64,000 nucleotides of DNA from positions 124,001 to 188,000 of the forward strand of contig NZ_QMEY01000017.1 of NCBI RefSeq assembly GCF_003315795.1. The letters are read 5' to 3'. A program made the translations under genes and the position numbers. Under the pieces are notes generated by a model. The model did not search any database. It was not told the DNA's origin and saw nothing but the letters and a program-made list of their open reading frames with translations. Of the stretch, positions 33,223 through 41,804 are shown in pieces (position 1 is the stretch's first letter; every line of letters begins with the position of its first letter). Source of the stretch: Spongiactinospora rosea. Lineage in GTDB: Bacteria; Actinomycetota; Actinomycetes; Streptosporangiales; Streptosporangiaceae.

Positions 33223-33600
33223 TCGGAACGTCTCCTCTATGGGGGTCAGAGGGTCACGGGCGACGCCACCAGACGCCAGGTGCCCGAGTCGGGGGCGCGC
33301 ACCCCGCCTTCCGATGGTACGGCGAGTGCGCGGCGGACGATGCGCCCCGGCGGAATAGTGGACGCCATTTGGGCCGGTCCGCCCGGCTCATGCTTGCGGA
33401 TGAGGGGCCGGCATCGCCGTACCGGCCGTCGTGCTGGGCCTTTGACGCACGGTACTCCGGAAGCCGCCCGCATGGAGAGGAAACGCTGGTACGCGAGGAG
33501 GAAGGCCCGCCCGTACTTTCGACCGATGGCCCCGGGCGGCCGGGGAACCGGAGAATCTGGACGTCGAGATCAAGGACCCACGCCGGTGATTGGAGATCAC
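33223..33600. other. Divergent spacer between clpX and the S33 peptidase
   Basis: 378 bp with no supportable gene. It must contain the promoters of both divergent genes, but I see no confident -35/-10 pair or palindrome. Confidence 0.4.
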
Positions 33601-35175
33601 GTGCGTAGAACGGTTCCGTTGCTCGCCGCCGCCCTGGTCGCGCTGGTGGGGTCATCCCCGCTCACGCCCGCCCAGGCGGCTCCCGCCGCGCCCTCCGGCA
33701 CTCCTGCGATCGCCTGGCAACCGTGCCCGGAGGACCCGGAGGCCGACTGCGGCACGCTCGCCGTACCCGTGGACTGGAAGAACCCCGGCGGCCCCGCCAT
33801 CGACCTGGCGCTCGCCCGGCGCAAGGCCACCGACCCGGCGGCCAGGGTCGGCTCGTTGCTGATCGACCCCGGCGGCCCGGGCGGCTCAGGCGTCGACTTC
33901 GCACTCGGCGCCGACGATTACTTCAGCGCAGAGCTGAACCGCCGCTTCGACATCGTGGGCTTCGACCCGCGCGGCGTGGCCAGGAGCCGGCCCGTCGTCT
34001 GCTCGGCCGAACTCATGGCCCAGGCGCCCTACTCGATCATCAGGAGCCAGGCCGAGTTCGACGCCTGGCGCGATTTCGGCAAGCGGCTGCGTGCCGACTG
34101 CCGGGCCCGCACCGGCCCGCTGTTCGACCACGTGGACAGCGGAAGCGTGGCCCACGACATGGACGCCATCCGCGCCGCGCTCGGCGAGGACAAGCTGACC
34201 TACTACGGCATCTCCTACGGCAGCCTCATGGGCCAGATGTACGCCGAGCGGTTCCCGGGCCGGGTCCGCGCCCTCGCCCTGGACAGCAACATGGACCACA
34301 GCTTGGGCACCGCTCCCTTCCTCTACACCGAGGCCCTGGCCGCCCAGGACTCCTTCGACGAGTTCGTCAAGTGGTGCGCCAGGGAGAGCCGGTGCGCGCT
34401 GCGCGGCCGGGACGTGCGCGCGTTCTGGGCGGACCTGCTGGACCGCGCCGACCGCGGCGAACTCAGGTACCCCGGCGAGCCCGATCACCCGCTCACCCGG
34501 ATGGACGTGATCGGCATCGCCTTCGGGGCCTTCTACGAACCTGCGTGGTTCGATCTGGCCGAACTCCTGGTGGCCATCGACACAGGCGTGCTGCGCCCGC
34601 CCGCCTCGGCGGCCCGCCTGGCGCCGGACACCCCCGGGCGGCGGTACGCGGGGACGGCTCCGGACGAGGTGGAGGTCCCCTACCAGGTCTTCTGCGAGGA
34701 CTTCCATCTGCCGGTGCGCGATCACAAGGAGTACGCGAGGCACCTGCGCCGCTCCAAGGCCATCGCGCCGGACATGGAATTCGGCCCGGCCGCCGTCTCG
34801 CTCCTCGCGTACTGCCTGAGCGAGCCGGGCCCGGTCCCCAACCCGCAGCACCGCCTGCGGGTGAACGGCACGCCGCCGCTGCTGCTCGGCAACGCGCTGC
34901 ACGACCCGGCCACCGGCTACGGGTGGGCGGTCAACGCCGCCGCCCAGATCGGGAAGGAGGCCCGGTTCGTCACGTACGAGGGCTGGGGACACGGCATCTA
35001 CGGCCGTAGCGACTGCACCACGGGCGCGATCGACGACTATCTGATCTCGCTCAAGCCACCCGCGCACGGGACGCGCTGCCCGGCCGTACCGCCGGAGCCC
35101 CCGGCCACGGCCTCGAACAGGTCCCGGCCGCAGTCGCCCGTGTCGCCGGTGCCGCCGCACATCCCGCTCTGGTGA
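33601..35175 (+). CDS. Secreted S33-family tripeptidyl aminopeptidase (alpha/beta hydrolase)
   Basis: 524 aa. Sec signal peptide (RRTVPLLAAALVALVGSSPL, cleavage near AQA). The S33 SlpD/SlpE/Tap group is indicated by CGTLAVPVDWKNPGG, the oxyanion segment DPGGPGGSG, the nucleophile YYGISYGSLMGQMYAERFPG, Asp in GNALHDPATGY and His in YEGWGHGIYG. Removes N-terminal tripeptides outside the cell. GTG 33601 has GGAG 5 nt upstream. A strong hairpin follows. Confidence 0.9.
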   Translation: MRRTVPLLAAALVALVGSSPLTPAQAAPAAPSGTPAIAWQPCPEDPEADCGTLAVPVDWKNPGGPAIDLALARRKATDPAARVGSLLIDPGGPGGSGVDFALGADDYFSAELNRRFDIVGFDPRGVARSRPVVCSAELMAQAPYSIIRSQAEFDAWRDFGKRLRADCRARTGPLFDHVDSGSVAHDMDAIRAALGEDKLTYYGISYGSLMGQMYAERFPGRVRALALDSNMDHSLGTAPFLYTEALAAQDSFDEFVKWCARESRCALRGRDVRAFWADLLDRADRGELRYPGEPDHPLTRMDVIGIAFGAFYEPAWFDLAELLVAIDTGVLRPPASAARLAPDTPGRRYAGTAPDEVEVPYQVFCEDFHLPVRDHKEYARHLRRSKAIAPDMEFGPAAVSLLAYCLSEPGPVPNPQHRLRVNGTPPLLLGNALHDPATGYGWAVNAAAQIGKEARFVTYEGWGHGIYGRSDCTTGAIDDYLISLKPPAHGTRCPAVPPEPPATASNRSRPQSPVSPVPPHIPLW

Positions 35176-35210
35176 CGCCGCCCGGCTGAACCGGCCGCGG
35201 CGAACACCGC

Positions 35211-35252
35211 ACAGGCCCGGCCCTTTGAATCTGCCAGGGGGGCCGGGCCTGT
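35211..35252 (+). terminator. Terminator hairpin of the S33 peptidase gene
   Basis: ACAGGCCCGGCC (35211-35222) and GGCCGGGCCTGT (35241-35252): perfect 12-bp stem, 18-nt loop, 36 bp after the stop codon. Confidence 0.7.
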
Positions 35253-35297
35253 CCGGTTAATCGATCCCGCGGGAATCCAGGAATATCGCGCCAATGT

Positions 35298-35326
35298 TTG
35301 ACGTGGCGGATAATCGCGATTAGCAT
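35298..35326 (+). promoter_or_regulatory. Strong sigma-70-type promoter of the leader/tRNA-Cys region
   Basis: TTGACG (35298-35303), 17-bp spacer, TAGCAT (35321-35326). One of the best consensus promoters in the window; it points at the leader ORF and tRNA-Cys. Confidence 0.65.
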
Positions 35327-35406
35327 CGTGTCTGCAAAGAACGGTGGTTCATGGCGGGTCATCAGGCCCCGGGCCGCCGGACGGACGAGACGGCAGGAGT
35401 CAGATG

Positions 35407-35481
35407 ATGAACAGGGAGGCGGCGGTCACCGTGGCCCGCTTCACCTGCGATCTGGGCCTCTCGTCCTGTTGTCGCGCCTGA
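35407..35481 (+). CDS. Cysteine-containing leader peptide upstream of tRNA-Cys
   Basis: 24-codon ORF, ATG 35407 with AGGAG 7 nt upstream (ATG 35404 in the same frame). The C-terminal half reads VARFTCDLGLSSCCRA, with one TGC and two adjacent TGT cysteine codons just before the stop. It recalls the short actinobacterial putative leader peptides (R-L-H-V-D-L...C type) found before sulfur genes. The only nearby gene downstream is tRNA-Cys, about 214 nt further. Small inverted repeats lie between (35508-35521 and 35664-35680). Translation is inferred, not shown. Confidence 0.5.
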   Translation: MNREAAVTVARFTCDLGLSSCCRA

Positions 35482-35695
35482 CGCGCGCCCTTCCCCCTTT
35501 CTTCGTGCCGCCTGTCGGCGGTGACTCCTCATGGTCGTCATGGGGTTTCCCTGGTATGCCGGAGAGCATTTTCGTGCTGCGCGGATATGCAATTCTTTGG
35601 CGCTTTACGATGGCACGAGAATCGATGATGAGCCCACCGCGAGTTGAATGGAGCAATCGAAGAACCGGCTGAACGCCGGTGCGTGTCACACACAT

Positions 35696-35767
35696 GGCCG
35701 TGTGCCCGAGTGGTTGAGGGACCCGCCTGCAAAGCGGTACACGCCGGTTCGATTCCGGTCACGGCCT
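35696..35767 (+). tRNA. tRNA-Cys (GCA)
   Basis: Acceptor GGCCGTG (35696-35702) pairs with CACGGCC (35760-35766). The anticodon loop CTGCAAA gives GCA (35729-35731), the T-arm is GCCGG-TTCGATT-CCGGT, and the discriminator is U (35767), as expected for tRNA-Cys. CCA is not encoded. The first anticodon-stem pair (27-43) is a C-U mismatch. A 6-bp hairpin (ACCGGC/GCCGGT) lies 15 nt upstream. Confidence 0.92.
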
Positions 35768-35885
35768 CTTGATCGCGCCCCCGCCCCGCCGCGGGGGGCG
35801 TTCTCCCCTCGCGTGGGACGACCGTCCAGCTCAGCGCGCGGCGGCGGGAGCGAAAAATGTCAGTGGGCTGCGACATCATGACATC

Positions 35886-38027
35886 ATGAGCGACGCCATC
35901 GCGACGGCCCCCGCGGCCCCCGCGCCCGTGACCACCGCGCCTGAGATCGACGCGATCAACGCGCCCGCGATCACCGCGATCTCAGACGAGACCGCGTACG
36001 CCGAGGCGGTGCAACTCGCCCTCGACGCCGCGGCGGCCTACTACCGTGACGGCACCTCCGCGCTCGACGACGACGCCTACGACCGGCTGGTGCGCGGCAT
36101 CGCCGCCTACGAGCGGTCTCACCCTGGGCAGGCGCTGCCCACCTCGCCGACCGGCAAGGTGGCGGGCGGCGCGGTGGTCGGCGACGTGCCGCACACGGTC
36201 CCGATGCTCTCGCTCGACAACGTCTTCGGCGCCGAACAACTCGCCGACTGGGCCGCGTCACTGGAGCGCAGGCTGGGCCGGCCGGTCGAGGCGTGGAGCG
36301 TCGAGCCCAAGCTCGACGGGCTCGCCGTCTCGGCCCGCTACCGCACCGGCCGCCTGTCCCAGCTCGTCACCAGGGGCGACGGCAGCGCGGGCGAAGACGT
36401 CTCGCACGCGATCGGCACCATCGTGGGCCTGCCGGGAGAGCTGGCCGAGCCGCACACCGTGGAGGTGCGCGGCGAGGTGATGATGACCGCCGAGCAGTTC
36501 GAGGCGGCCTGCGCCAAACGCCGCGCCCACGACGGCACGACGTTCGCCAACCCGCGCAGCGCCGCGGCGGGCACGCTGCGCGCGCAAGACCGGCCCTACG
36601 TCTGCGAGCTGACGTTCTTCGCGTACGGCGTGCTGCCCCCGCCCGGCGACGAGTCCGAGCTCGCCACCGAGCTGCGCGAGATGCCGCACAGCGCGGTCAT
36701 GGCCTGGGCCGCGGGTCAGGGCGTGCAGACCACCGCCGTCACGCCGGTGGCCGGTGTCGTCGCCACCACACTTGAGCAGGTCAACGAGCGGGTCGAGCAG
36801 ATCGCCGCGGCCCGCGCCGGGCTGGCGTTCGCGATCGACGGCATCGTGATCCGCTGTGACCTGGCCGCCGACCAGGTGCAGGCCGGGTTCAGCTCGCGCG
36901 CCCCGCGCTGGGCGGTCGCCTACAAACTGCCCGCGGTGGAGAAGATCACCAAACTGCTCGCCGTCGAGTGGAACACCGGGCGCACCGGCATCATCGCGCC
37001 CCGGGCCGTGCTCGAACCGGTCGAGCTCGACGGCAGCATCGTCACGTACGCGACCCTGCACAACGTCGCCGACATCACGCGCCGCGGCCTGATGCTGGGC
37101 GACAGCGTGGTCGTCTACAAGGCGGGCGACGTGATCCCCCGGGTCGAGGCCCCGGTCGTCCACCTGCGCACCGGGCAGGAGCGCCCGATCGAGATCCCGG
37201 AGGTCTGCCCGTCCTGCGGCGACGCGATCGACGCCTCCCAGGAGCGGTGGCGCTGCGTCCGCGGCCGGGCCTGCCGGGTGATCACCTCCGTCAGCTACGC
37301 GGTCGGCCGCGACCAGCTCGACATCGCGGGCCTGGGCGAAAACCGCATCCTGCAGTTGCTGGAGGCGGAGCTGATCGCCGACTTCGCCGACCTGTTCTAC
37401 CTCACCGCCGACCAGGTGCTCGGCCTGGAGCGGATGGGCGAGGTCAGCACCACCAACCTGCTGGCCGCCATCGAGGAGGCCAAGGGCCGCCCGCTCAGCC
37501 GGGTGCTGTGCGCGCTCGGAGTCCGCGGCACCGGCCGCTCGATGAGCCGGCGGATGGCCCGCCACTTCGGCTCGATGGAGGCCATCCGCGCCGCCGACGC
37601 CGAGGCCATCCAGGCCGTGGAGGGCATGGGCCCGGAAAAGGCCCCCGTCGTGGTGGCGGAGCTGGCCGAGCTGGGCCCGGTCATCGACAAGCTGGTCGCG
37701 GCCGGGGTCAACATGACCGAGCCTGGTGTCACCCCCCGCCCGGCGGAAGATGCGCCGGAGGCGGTCACCTCCCCGGACCTGCCACTGTCGGGCAAGTCGG
37801 TCGTCGTCACAGGCGCGATGAGCGGCCCACTGGAGACGTTCTCCCGCAACCAGATGAACGAACTCATCGAACGAGCCGGCGGCCGCGCCTCCTCCAGCGT
37901 CTCCGCCCGCACCGACCTACTGGTGGCGGGAGCCAAGGCCGGCTCCAAACGAACCAAGGCCGAATCCCTCGGCATCCACATCCTCACCCCGGAAGAGTTC
38001 GCCGCCCTCCTCACCGACCTCCTCTAA
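35886..38027 (+). CDS. ligA: NAD-dependent DNA ligase, divergent LigA
   Basis: 713 aa. Domain order is that of LigA: Ia (ALDDDAYDRLVRGIAAYE), adenylation domain with the KxDG lysine (VEPKLDGLAV), OB fold, zinc finger (CPSC...C....C in ICP-like EVCPSCGD and RWRCVRGRACR), HhH and BRCT (SGKSVVVTGAMSG). The first ~35 residues are a low-complexity Ala/Pro/Thr extension. Domain Ia lacks the usual HxxxYYxxDxPxxxDxEYD pattern, so this may be a second, specialised ligase. ATG 35886 chosen. Confidence 0.9.
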   Translation: MSDAIATAPAAPAPVTTAPEIDAINAPAITAISDETAYAEAVQLALDAAAAYYRDGTSALDDDAYDRLVRGIAAYERSHPGQALPTSPTGKVAGGAVVGDVPHTVPMLSLDNVFGAEQLADWAASLERRLGRPVEAWSVEPKLDGLAVSARYRTGRLSQLVTRGDGSAGEDVSHAIGTIVGLPGELAEPHTVEVRGEVMMTAEQFEAACAKRRAHDGTTFANPRSAAAGTLRAQDRPYVCELTFFAYGVLPPPGDESELATELREMPHSAVMAWAAGQGVQTTAVTPVAGVVATTLEQVNERVEQIAAARAGLAFAIDGIVIRCDLAADQVQAGFSSRAPRWAVAYKLPAVEKITKLLAVEWNTGRTGIIAPRAVLEPVELDGSIVTYATLHNVADITRRGLMLGDSVVVYKAGDVIPRVEAPVVHLRTGQERPIEIPEVCPSCGDAIDASQERWRCVRGRACRVITSVSYAVGRDQLDIAGLGENRILQLLEAELIADFADLFYLTADQVLGLERMGEVSTTNLLAAIEEAKGRPLSRVLCALGVRGTGRSMSRRMARHFGSMEAIRAADAEAIQAVEGMGPEKAPVVVAELAELGPVIDKLVAAGVNMTEPGVTPRPAEDAPEAVTSPDLPLSGKSVVVTGAMSGPLETFSRNQMNELIERAGGRASSSVSARTDLLVAGAKAGSKRTKAESLGIHILTPEEFAALLTDLL

Positions 38028-38229
38028 CCCCCGCACACCCCACTCGCCGCCCCCTCTTTCCACCCCTGGCTTCCCGAGCGCGTGCCCTTGCCCGTCATCC
38101 CTCCGATCCCTGCCTTCGGCGGGCACCCGCTCATGCGCGGTCCAAAGCGTGGCCCTCGCCGTCGCTCGGACGATCTTCCCTGCTCGGGCTTCGCCCGACG
38201 CGGGGCTTGCCATGTGCCGTATCCCCTGG

Positions 38230-38990
38230 CCGCCACGGGCGACGATCGCACCCGCGCAGTGGTGGGCCTCTCCCGCGCGGATCGCGCCCCGCGGAGTGGT
38301 GGGATCTCTCCGTGGCATGGACTGGCCGACCCGGTGTCGCGTCCCGCGGAGTGGTGGAATTTTCCTGCGGCCTGAGTGACCGATCTGCGGGATGTCCGAT
38401 TTGAACGTTCCCATTTACACCACTCGACGGGACGCCATCCCCACGCGCCGGGGTGGCTGAGCTGCGTGATGTCTGGCTCGTGCGTTCTCGTTGTCTGCTC
38501 GGTGGGACGCCGCCCAGGCGGCAGCAACGTTCGGCTGCCCATCGTCGTCCATCCTGGTGTCCGGGCTGGGAAGCGGGTGGGGCCCCGGGCAGCGGTGGAT
38601 CTTGTGGAGTCGTGCCCTTGGCATGTGCCAGGAACCGCGCGAGCACGCCTGACTCTGGCTTCGCCCACGAGATCCGCCATTCGCCGCACGCTCTCGCATG
38701 CGCCCAGGTGCGCGGCACGCCTTCCGGGAGTGGCCGGAGATGGGGGCCCATAACACGAGGTGCTGGAAAGAGGTTTCCTCGGGTCCGGGTGGGTTGCGGC
38801 GTCGGGGCGGTGGGGGTGTTGCCCGGGTGGCGTGTCGTCGGGTGGGGTGAATGGGGGCGTTCAAATCGGGACATTGCCCAGGTCGGCCAGTTCATGCCAC
38901 GGAGAAGTTCCACCGCCCCGCGGGGTGCGATCTGTGCCGGGTGTGCTGGTCGTGAGGTCATGACGGGCGGGTCGGCTGGGTGGCTTCGAG
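38230..38990. repeat. Degenerate repeat family in inverted arrangement, no coding gene
   Basis: The left block (about 38250-38445) contains three head-to-tail units with the word GTGGTGG in a GCGGAGTGGTGGxAT context, then GATTTGAACGTTCCCATT. The right block (about 38803-38960) is the reverse complement of similar sequence (GTGGCATGAACTGGCCGAC, CGATTTGAACGCCCCCATTC). Together with 38028-38230 and 38990-39093, this makes a spacer of about 1 kb between ligA and the LPMO gene in which I find no convincing gene. Confidence 0.6.
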
Positions 38991-39037
38991 GAGGGGTGCC
39001 CGATACCACGGTGGGAGTACCTGTTTAACCTTTTCTA

Positions 39038-39056
39038 GTTAAGAAACTTTCCTTTA
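39038..39056. promoter_or_regulatory. A/T-rich operator-like element upstream of the LPMO gene
   Basis: GTTAAGAAACTTTCCTTTA, an imperfect palindrome around GAAACTTTC, in an A/T-rich patch quite unlike the surrounding DNA and 38 bp before the start codon. Probably the promoter/operator for chitin-type induction. Confidence 0.4.
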
Positions 39057-39093
39057 GCTTTGGGGGCACCCTCCAGCCAGAAGGATGCGTGAC

Positions 39094-39834
39094 ATGCGAA
39101 AACTGATCACGTTCGTGGCCGCGGTGCTCGTCGCCGTGGGTGCGATGGTGTTCGTGGCACCCCCCGCTTCTGCGCACGGCTTCATCTCCGACCCGCCCAG
39201 CCGTCAGGCCAACTGCGCGGCCGGGAAGGTCGACAACTGCGGCGACATCATCTGGGAGCCGGACGCCGTCGAAGGTCTCAAGGGGCAGCGCAACTGCAGT
39301 GGCGGTGACGGGCGCTGGGCGCCGCTCGACGATGACTCCAAGGCGTGGCCCGTCGCCAATGTCGGCGACACCGTGGACTTCAAGTGGATCATCACGGCCG
39401 ACCACTCCACCAGCACCTGGGAGTACTTCATCGGGGACACTCGGGTCGCGGTGTTCAACGACCACGGCAGGCAACCCGGGACCAGGGTGACCCACACGGT
39501 GAACCTCGGCGGTCACACCGGGCGGATCAAGTTGCGCGCGGTCTGGAACATCGCCGACACCGCGATGGCCTTCTACAACTGCGTGGACCTTCAGGTCGGC
39601 CCTGGCGGCCCCCGGCCCACTCCCACCCCCACGCCGACCGTGACCCCGGCGTTCACGCCGACGCCGACGCCGACGCCGACGCAGGGCCCCGTGGGTGCCT
39701 GGGCGCCCGGCACCGCCTACGCCCCTGGTGACCAGGTGGTCCATAACGGCGCCGGCTACCGGTGCCTGCAGGCGCACACCGCCCTGACCGGCTGGGAGCC
39801 GCCCAACGTCCCGTCCCTCTGGCAACGCCGATGA
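39094..39834 (+). CDS. AA10 lytic polysaccharide monooxygenase with C-terminal chitin-binding module
   Basis: 246 aa, secreted. Signal peptide (RKLITFVAAVLVAVGAMVFV, cleavage ASA/HGF) exposes the N-terminal His of the copper histidine brace (HGFISDPPSRQ); the second brace His is probably in ITADHSTSTWEYF. A Pro/Thr repeat linker leads to a CBM5/12-type module (WAPGTAYAPGDQVVHNGAGY, then CLQAHTA, W-EPPNVPSLW). Oxidative cleavage of chitin, possibly cellulose. ATG 39094 has AGAAGG 9 nt upstream; ATG 39085 has no spacing. Confidence 0.92.
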   Translation: MRKLITFVAAVLVAVGAMVFVAPPASAHGFISDPPSRQANCAAGKVDNCGDIIWEPDAVEGLKGQRNCSGGDGRWAPLDDDSKAWPVANVGDTVDFKWIITADHSTSTWEYFIGDTRVAVFNDHGRQPGTRVTHTVNLGGHTGRIKLRAVWNIADTAMAFYNCVDLQVGPGGPRPTPTPTPTVTPAFTPTPTPTPTQGPVGAWAPGTAYAPGDQVVHNGAGYRCLQAHTALTGWEPPNVPSLWQRR

Positions 39835-39928
39835 CAAGCGGGGCTCACGGCCCGCGCTTGTGCGAGCAGGGGTACGCGAGGCTTTGACCCGTTCGGGGAG
39901 CGGGTCGCAGTCGCCGTAGGCTCGTGGC

Positions 39929-41083
39929 GTGCGGTGGACCACGCGGGTGCGGGCCGTGGCGATCGGTGGAGGAGTGCTGGCCTGCGCGGTCGCGGGTCTG
40001 CTCTTCGCCCCGGACGCCGGGCCCGCGGCCGTCGGGTCGGCGCTGGTCGCCTGCGGGGCGGCCGCCGCCGTACTCGGTGCGCCACCCGTACGCCGCCGGG
40101 CCGTGCCCGCCCTGGCCATGGTCGCGCCGCTCTCGGCGGGGGTGAGTCTCACCACCGATCCGCCCGCGGCCGGGGCGTGGGCCTACCTGGAGACTCTCGC
40201 GCTGCTCCTGGTGCTGATCATCGTGGTCAGGGACGCCCCGGTACGGCAGGCCCTGGGCGTCGGCCTGGCGGGCGGGGTGGCCGGCGCGCTGCTGATCCTG
40301 CGGGTGGTCCCGGCCTCGTCCGTCCTGGAGGCGGTGGGCCTGTGCGCCTTCTGGGCACTGGGCCCGGCCGGGGCGGCGGCGATCGGCGCGCATCTGCGCT
40401 GGCTGGATTCGGTGCGGGTGCGATCGGTGGCCGCCGCCCGGCGCGCCCAGCGGCTCCGGCTGGCCAGGGACCTGCACGACTTCATCGCGCACGACCTCGG
40501 CGAGATGGTCGTCCAGGCCCAGGTGGGCCAGGTTGCGCGCGACCGTGAGCGGGAGGCGCTGCGGCACATCGAGGCGACCGGGCGGCGGGCCCTGACCTCG
40601 CTGAGCGCCACGGTCCGCGCCTTGCACGACCTGGACGCACAAGACGAACGAGACGAACCAGACGAACCAGACACCCCCGGCCTCGGCGAGCTGCCCCGGA
40701 TCGTGGCGGGATTCGCCGCGGCGGGGACCGTTCCGGCCACCCTCGCCCTGGACCCGGACCTGGCCGACCGGCTGCCCCGCCGGGTGAGCACCACCGTCGC
40801 GAGGATCGTGGTCGAGGCGCTGTCCAACGTACGGCGGCACGCGCCCGACGCCGAGTCCGTACGCGCGACCGTCTCCCGCGACGGCCCGAACGTGGTGACG
40901 AGCGTCGTCAACGGGCCCGGCCGGGGCGCCCCGCCCCGCACGCCCTCCACCCGGCTCGGCCTGCCCGCTCTGGAGGAGCGCGTCAGATCCCTCGGCGGGA
41001 CCTTCGCCGCCGGGCCGCATCTGCGCGGCGGATGGCAGGTCCTGGCCGAGATCCCGGTGGATACACTGCTGCCCGATGGCTGA
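39929..41083 (+). CDS. Sensor histidine kinase, NarL/DesK type
   Basis: 384 aa. Five or six N-terminal helices (~10-150), HisKA_3 phospho-acceptor helix (ARDLHDFIAHDLGEMVVQAQ) and a HATPase domain (IVVEALSNVRRHAPDAESV; TRLGLPALEERVRSLGGTF). An acidic DE-rich stretch (DERDEPDEPDTP) separates the two. GTG 39929 has TAGGCT 6 nt upstream and no ribosome site, so the mRNA may be leaderless. Overlaps its response regulator by 8 nt. Confidence 0.9.
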   Translation: MRWTTRVRAVAIGGGVLACAVAGLLFAPDAGPAAVGSALVACGAAAAVLGAPPVRRRAVPALAMVAPLSAGVSLTTDPPAAGAWAYLETLALLLVLIIVVRDAPVRQALGVGLAGGVAGALLILRVVPASSVLEAVGLCAFWALGPAGAAAIGAHLRWLDSVRVRSVAAARRAQRLRLARDLHDFIAHDLGEMVVQAQVGQVARDREREALRHIEATGRRALTSLSATVRALHDLDAQDERDEPDEPDTPGLGELPRIVAGFAAAGTVPATLALDPDLADRLPRRVSTTVARIVVEALSNVRRHAPDAESVRATVSRDGPNVVTSVVNGPGRGAPPRTPSTRLGLPALEERVRSLGGTFAAGPHLRGGWQVLAEIPVDTLLPDG

Positions 41084-41717
41084 ACCGGACCTGACCGTCC
41101 TCATCGCGGACGACCAGAAGATCGTCCGTACGGGGCTGCGAATGATCCTGGAGAGCCAGGGCGTCGTGGTGGCCGGAGAGGCGGCCGACGGTGCCGAGGC
41201 GGTGGAGGCGGCCCGGCGGCTGCGCCCCGGCGTCGTTCTGCTCGACATCGAGATGCCCCGCCTGGACGGCATCGAGGCCACCCGGCTGCTGGTCGGCGAC
41301 GGCCTGCGGGTGGTGATCCTCACCGCCTTCGACACCGACGACTACGTCTACCGGGCGCTTCGCAACGGCGCCTGCGGCTACGTGCTCAAGCACAGCGGCC
41401 CCGCCCTGCTGGTCGAGGCGCTGCGCGCCGCGGTGGCGGGCGACGCCCTGGTCAGCCCGTCGATCACCGTGAGGCTGCTGCGGCACCTCACCAAGCCCCT
41501 CCCCAAAGGGGCGGTCGCGGGCGAGCCGCTGACCGGGCGCGAGACCGAGGTGCTGCGGCTGCTGGCGCGCGGCAGGTCCAACGATGAGATCGCCGCGGCC
41601 ATGTTCATCGCGCCCAGCACGGTCAAGACGCACGTGCAGAGCATCCAGCGCAAGCGCGGCGCGCGCAACCGCATCGAGCTGGCCGCCTGGGCCTGGGAGA
41701 CCGGCCAGGTCGAGTGA
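41076..41717 (+). CDS. LuxR/NarL-family response regulator
   Basis: 213 aa. Receiver domain with DDQK near the N-terminus, phospho-acceptor Asp in VVLLDIEMPRLDG and Lys in GYVLKHSG; C-terminal LuxR HTH (LTGRETEVLRLLARGRSNDE, IAAAMFIAPSTVKTHVQSI). Partner of the overlapping kinase. Target unknown; the membrane-protein gene downstream is a candidate. Confidence 0.93.
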   Translation: MAEPDLTVLIADDQKIVRTGLRMILESQGVVVAGEAADGAEAVEAARRLRPGVVLLDIEMPRLDGIEATRLLVGDGLRVVILTAFDTDDYVYRALRNGACGYVLKHSGPALLVEALRAAVAGDALVSPSITVRLLRHLTKPLPKGAVAGEPLTGRETEVLRLLARGRSNDEIAAAMFIAPSTVKTHVQSIQRKRGARNRIELAAWAWETGQVE

Positions 41718-41804
41718 CGCCGGGCGGGATCTCCCCCCGGGCGGGGACCCGGCTCCCCGTCAGGGGGGAGGTGCCCGCGCCGCCCGCCGGTGGACGCTGG
41801 GGCC

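Noticed and set aside
31759..35175. A 1138-codon open frame on the plus strand
   Set aside because: Its first 1.8 kb runs antisense through clpX, which is unmistakable on the minus strand. Only the part from GTG 33601 (S33 peptidase) is real.
35531..35650. A 39-codon ORF between the Cys leader ORF and tRNA-Cys
   Set aside because: No clear ribosome site and no recognisable pattern; kept out for lack of support.
38131..39028. Several overlapping frames (up to 290 codons) in the ligA-LPMO spacer
   Set aside because: Present on both strands, no ribosome sites, composition follows the degenerate repeats, no recognisable domain.
39625..39690. Short tandem repeats that could suggest a CRISPR or minisatellite
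   Set aside because: They encode the Pro-Thr linker of the LPMO. No CRISPR-like repeat/spacer array was seen anywhere in the window.
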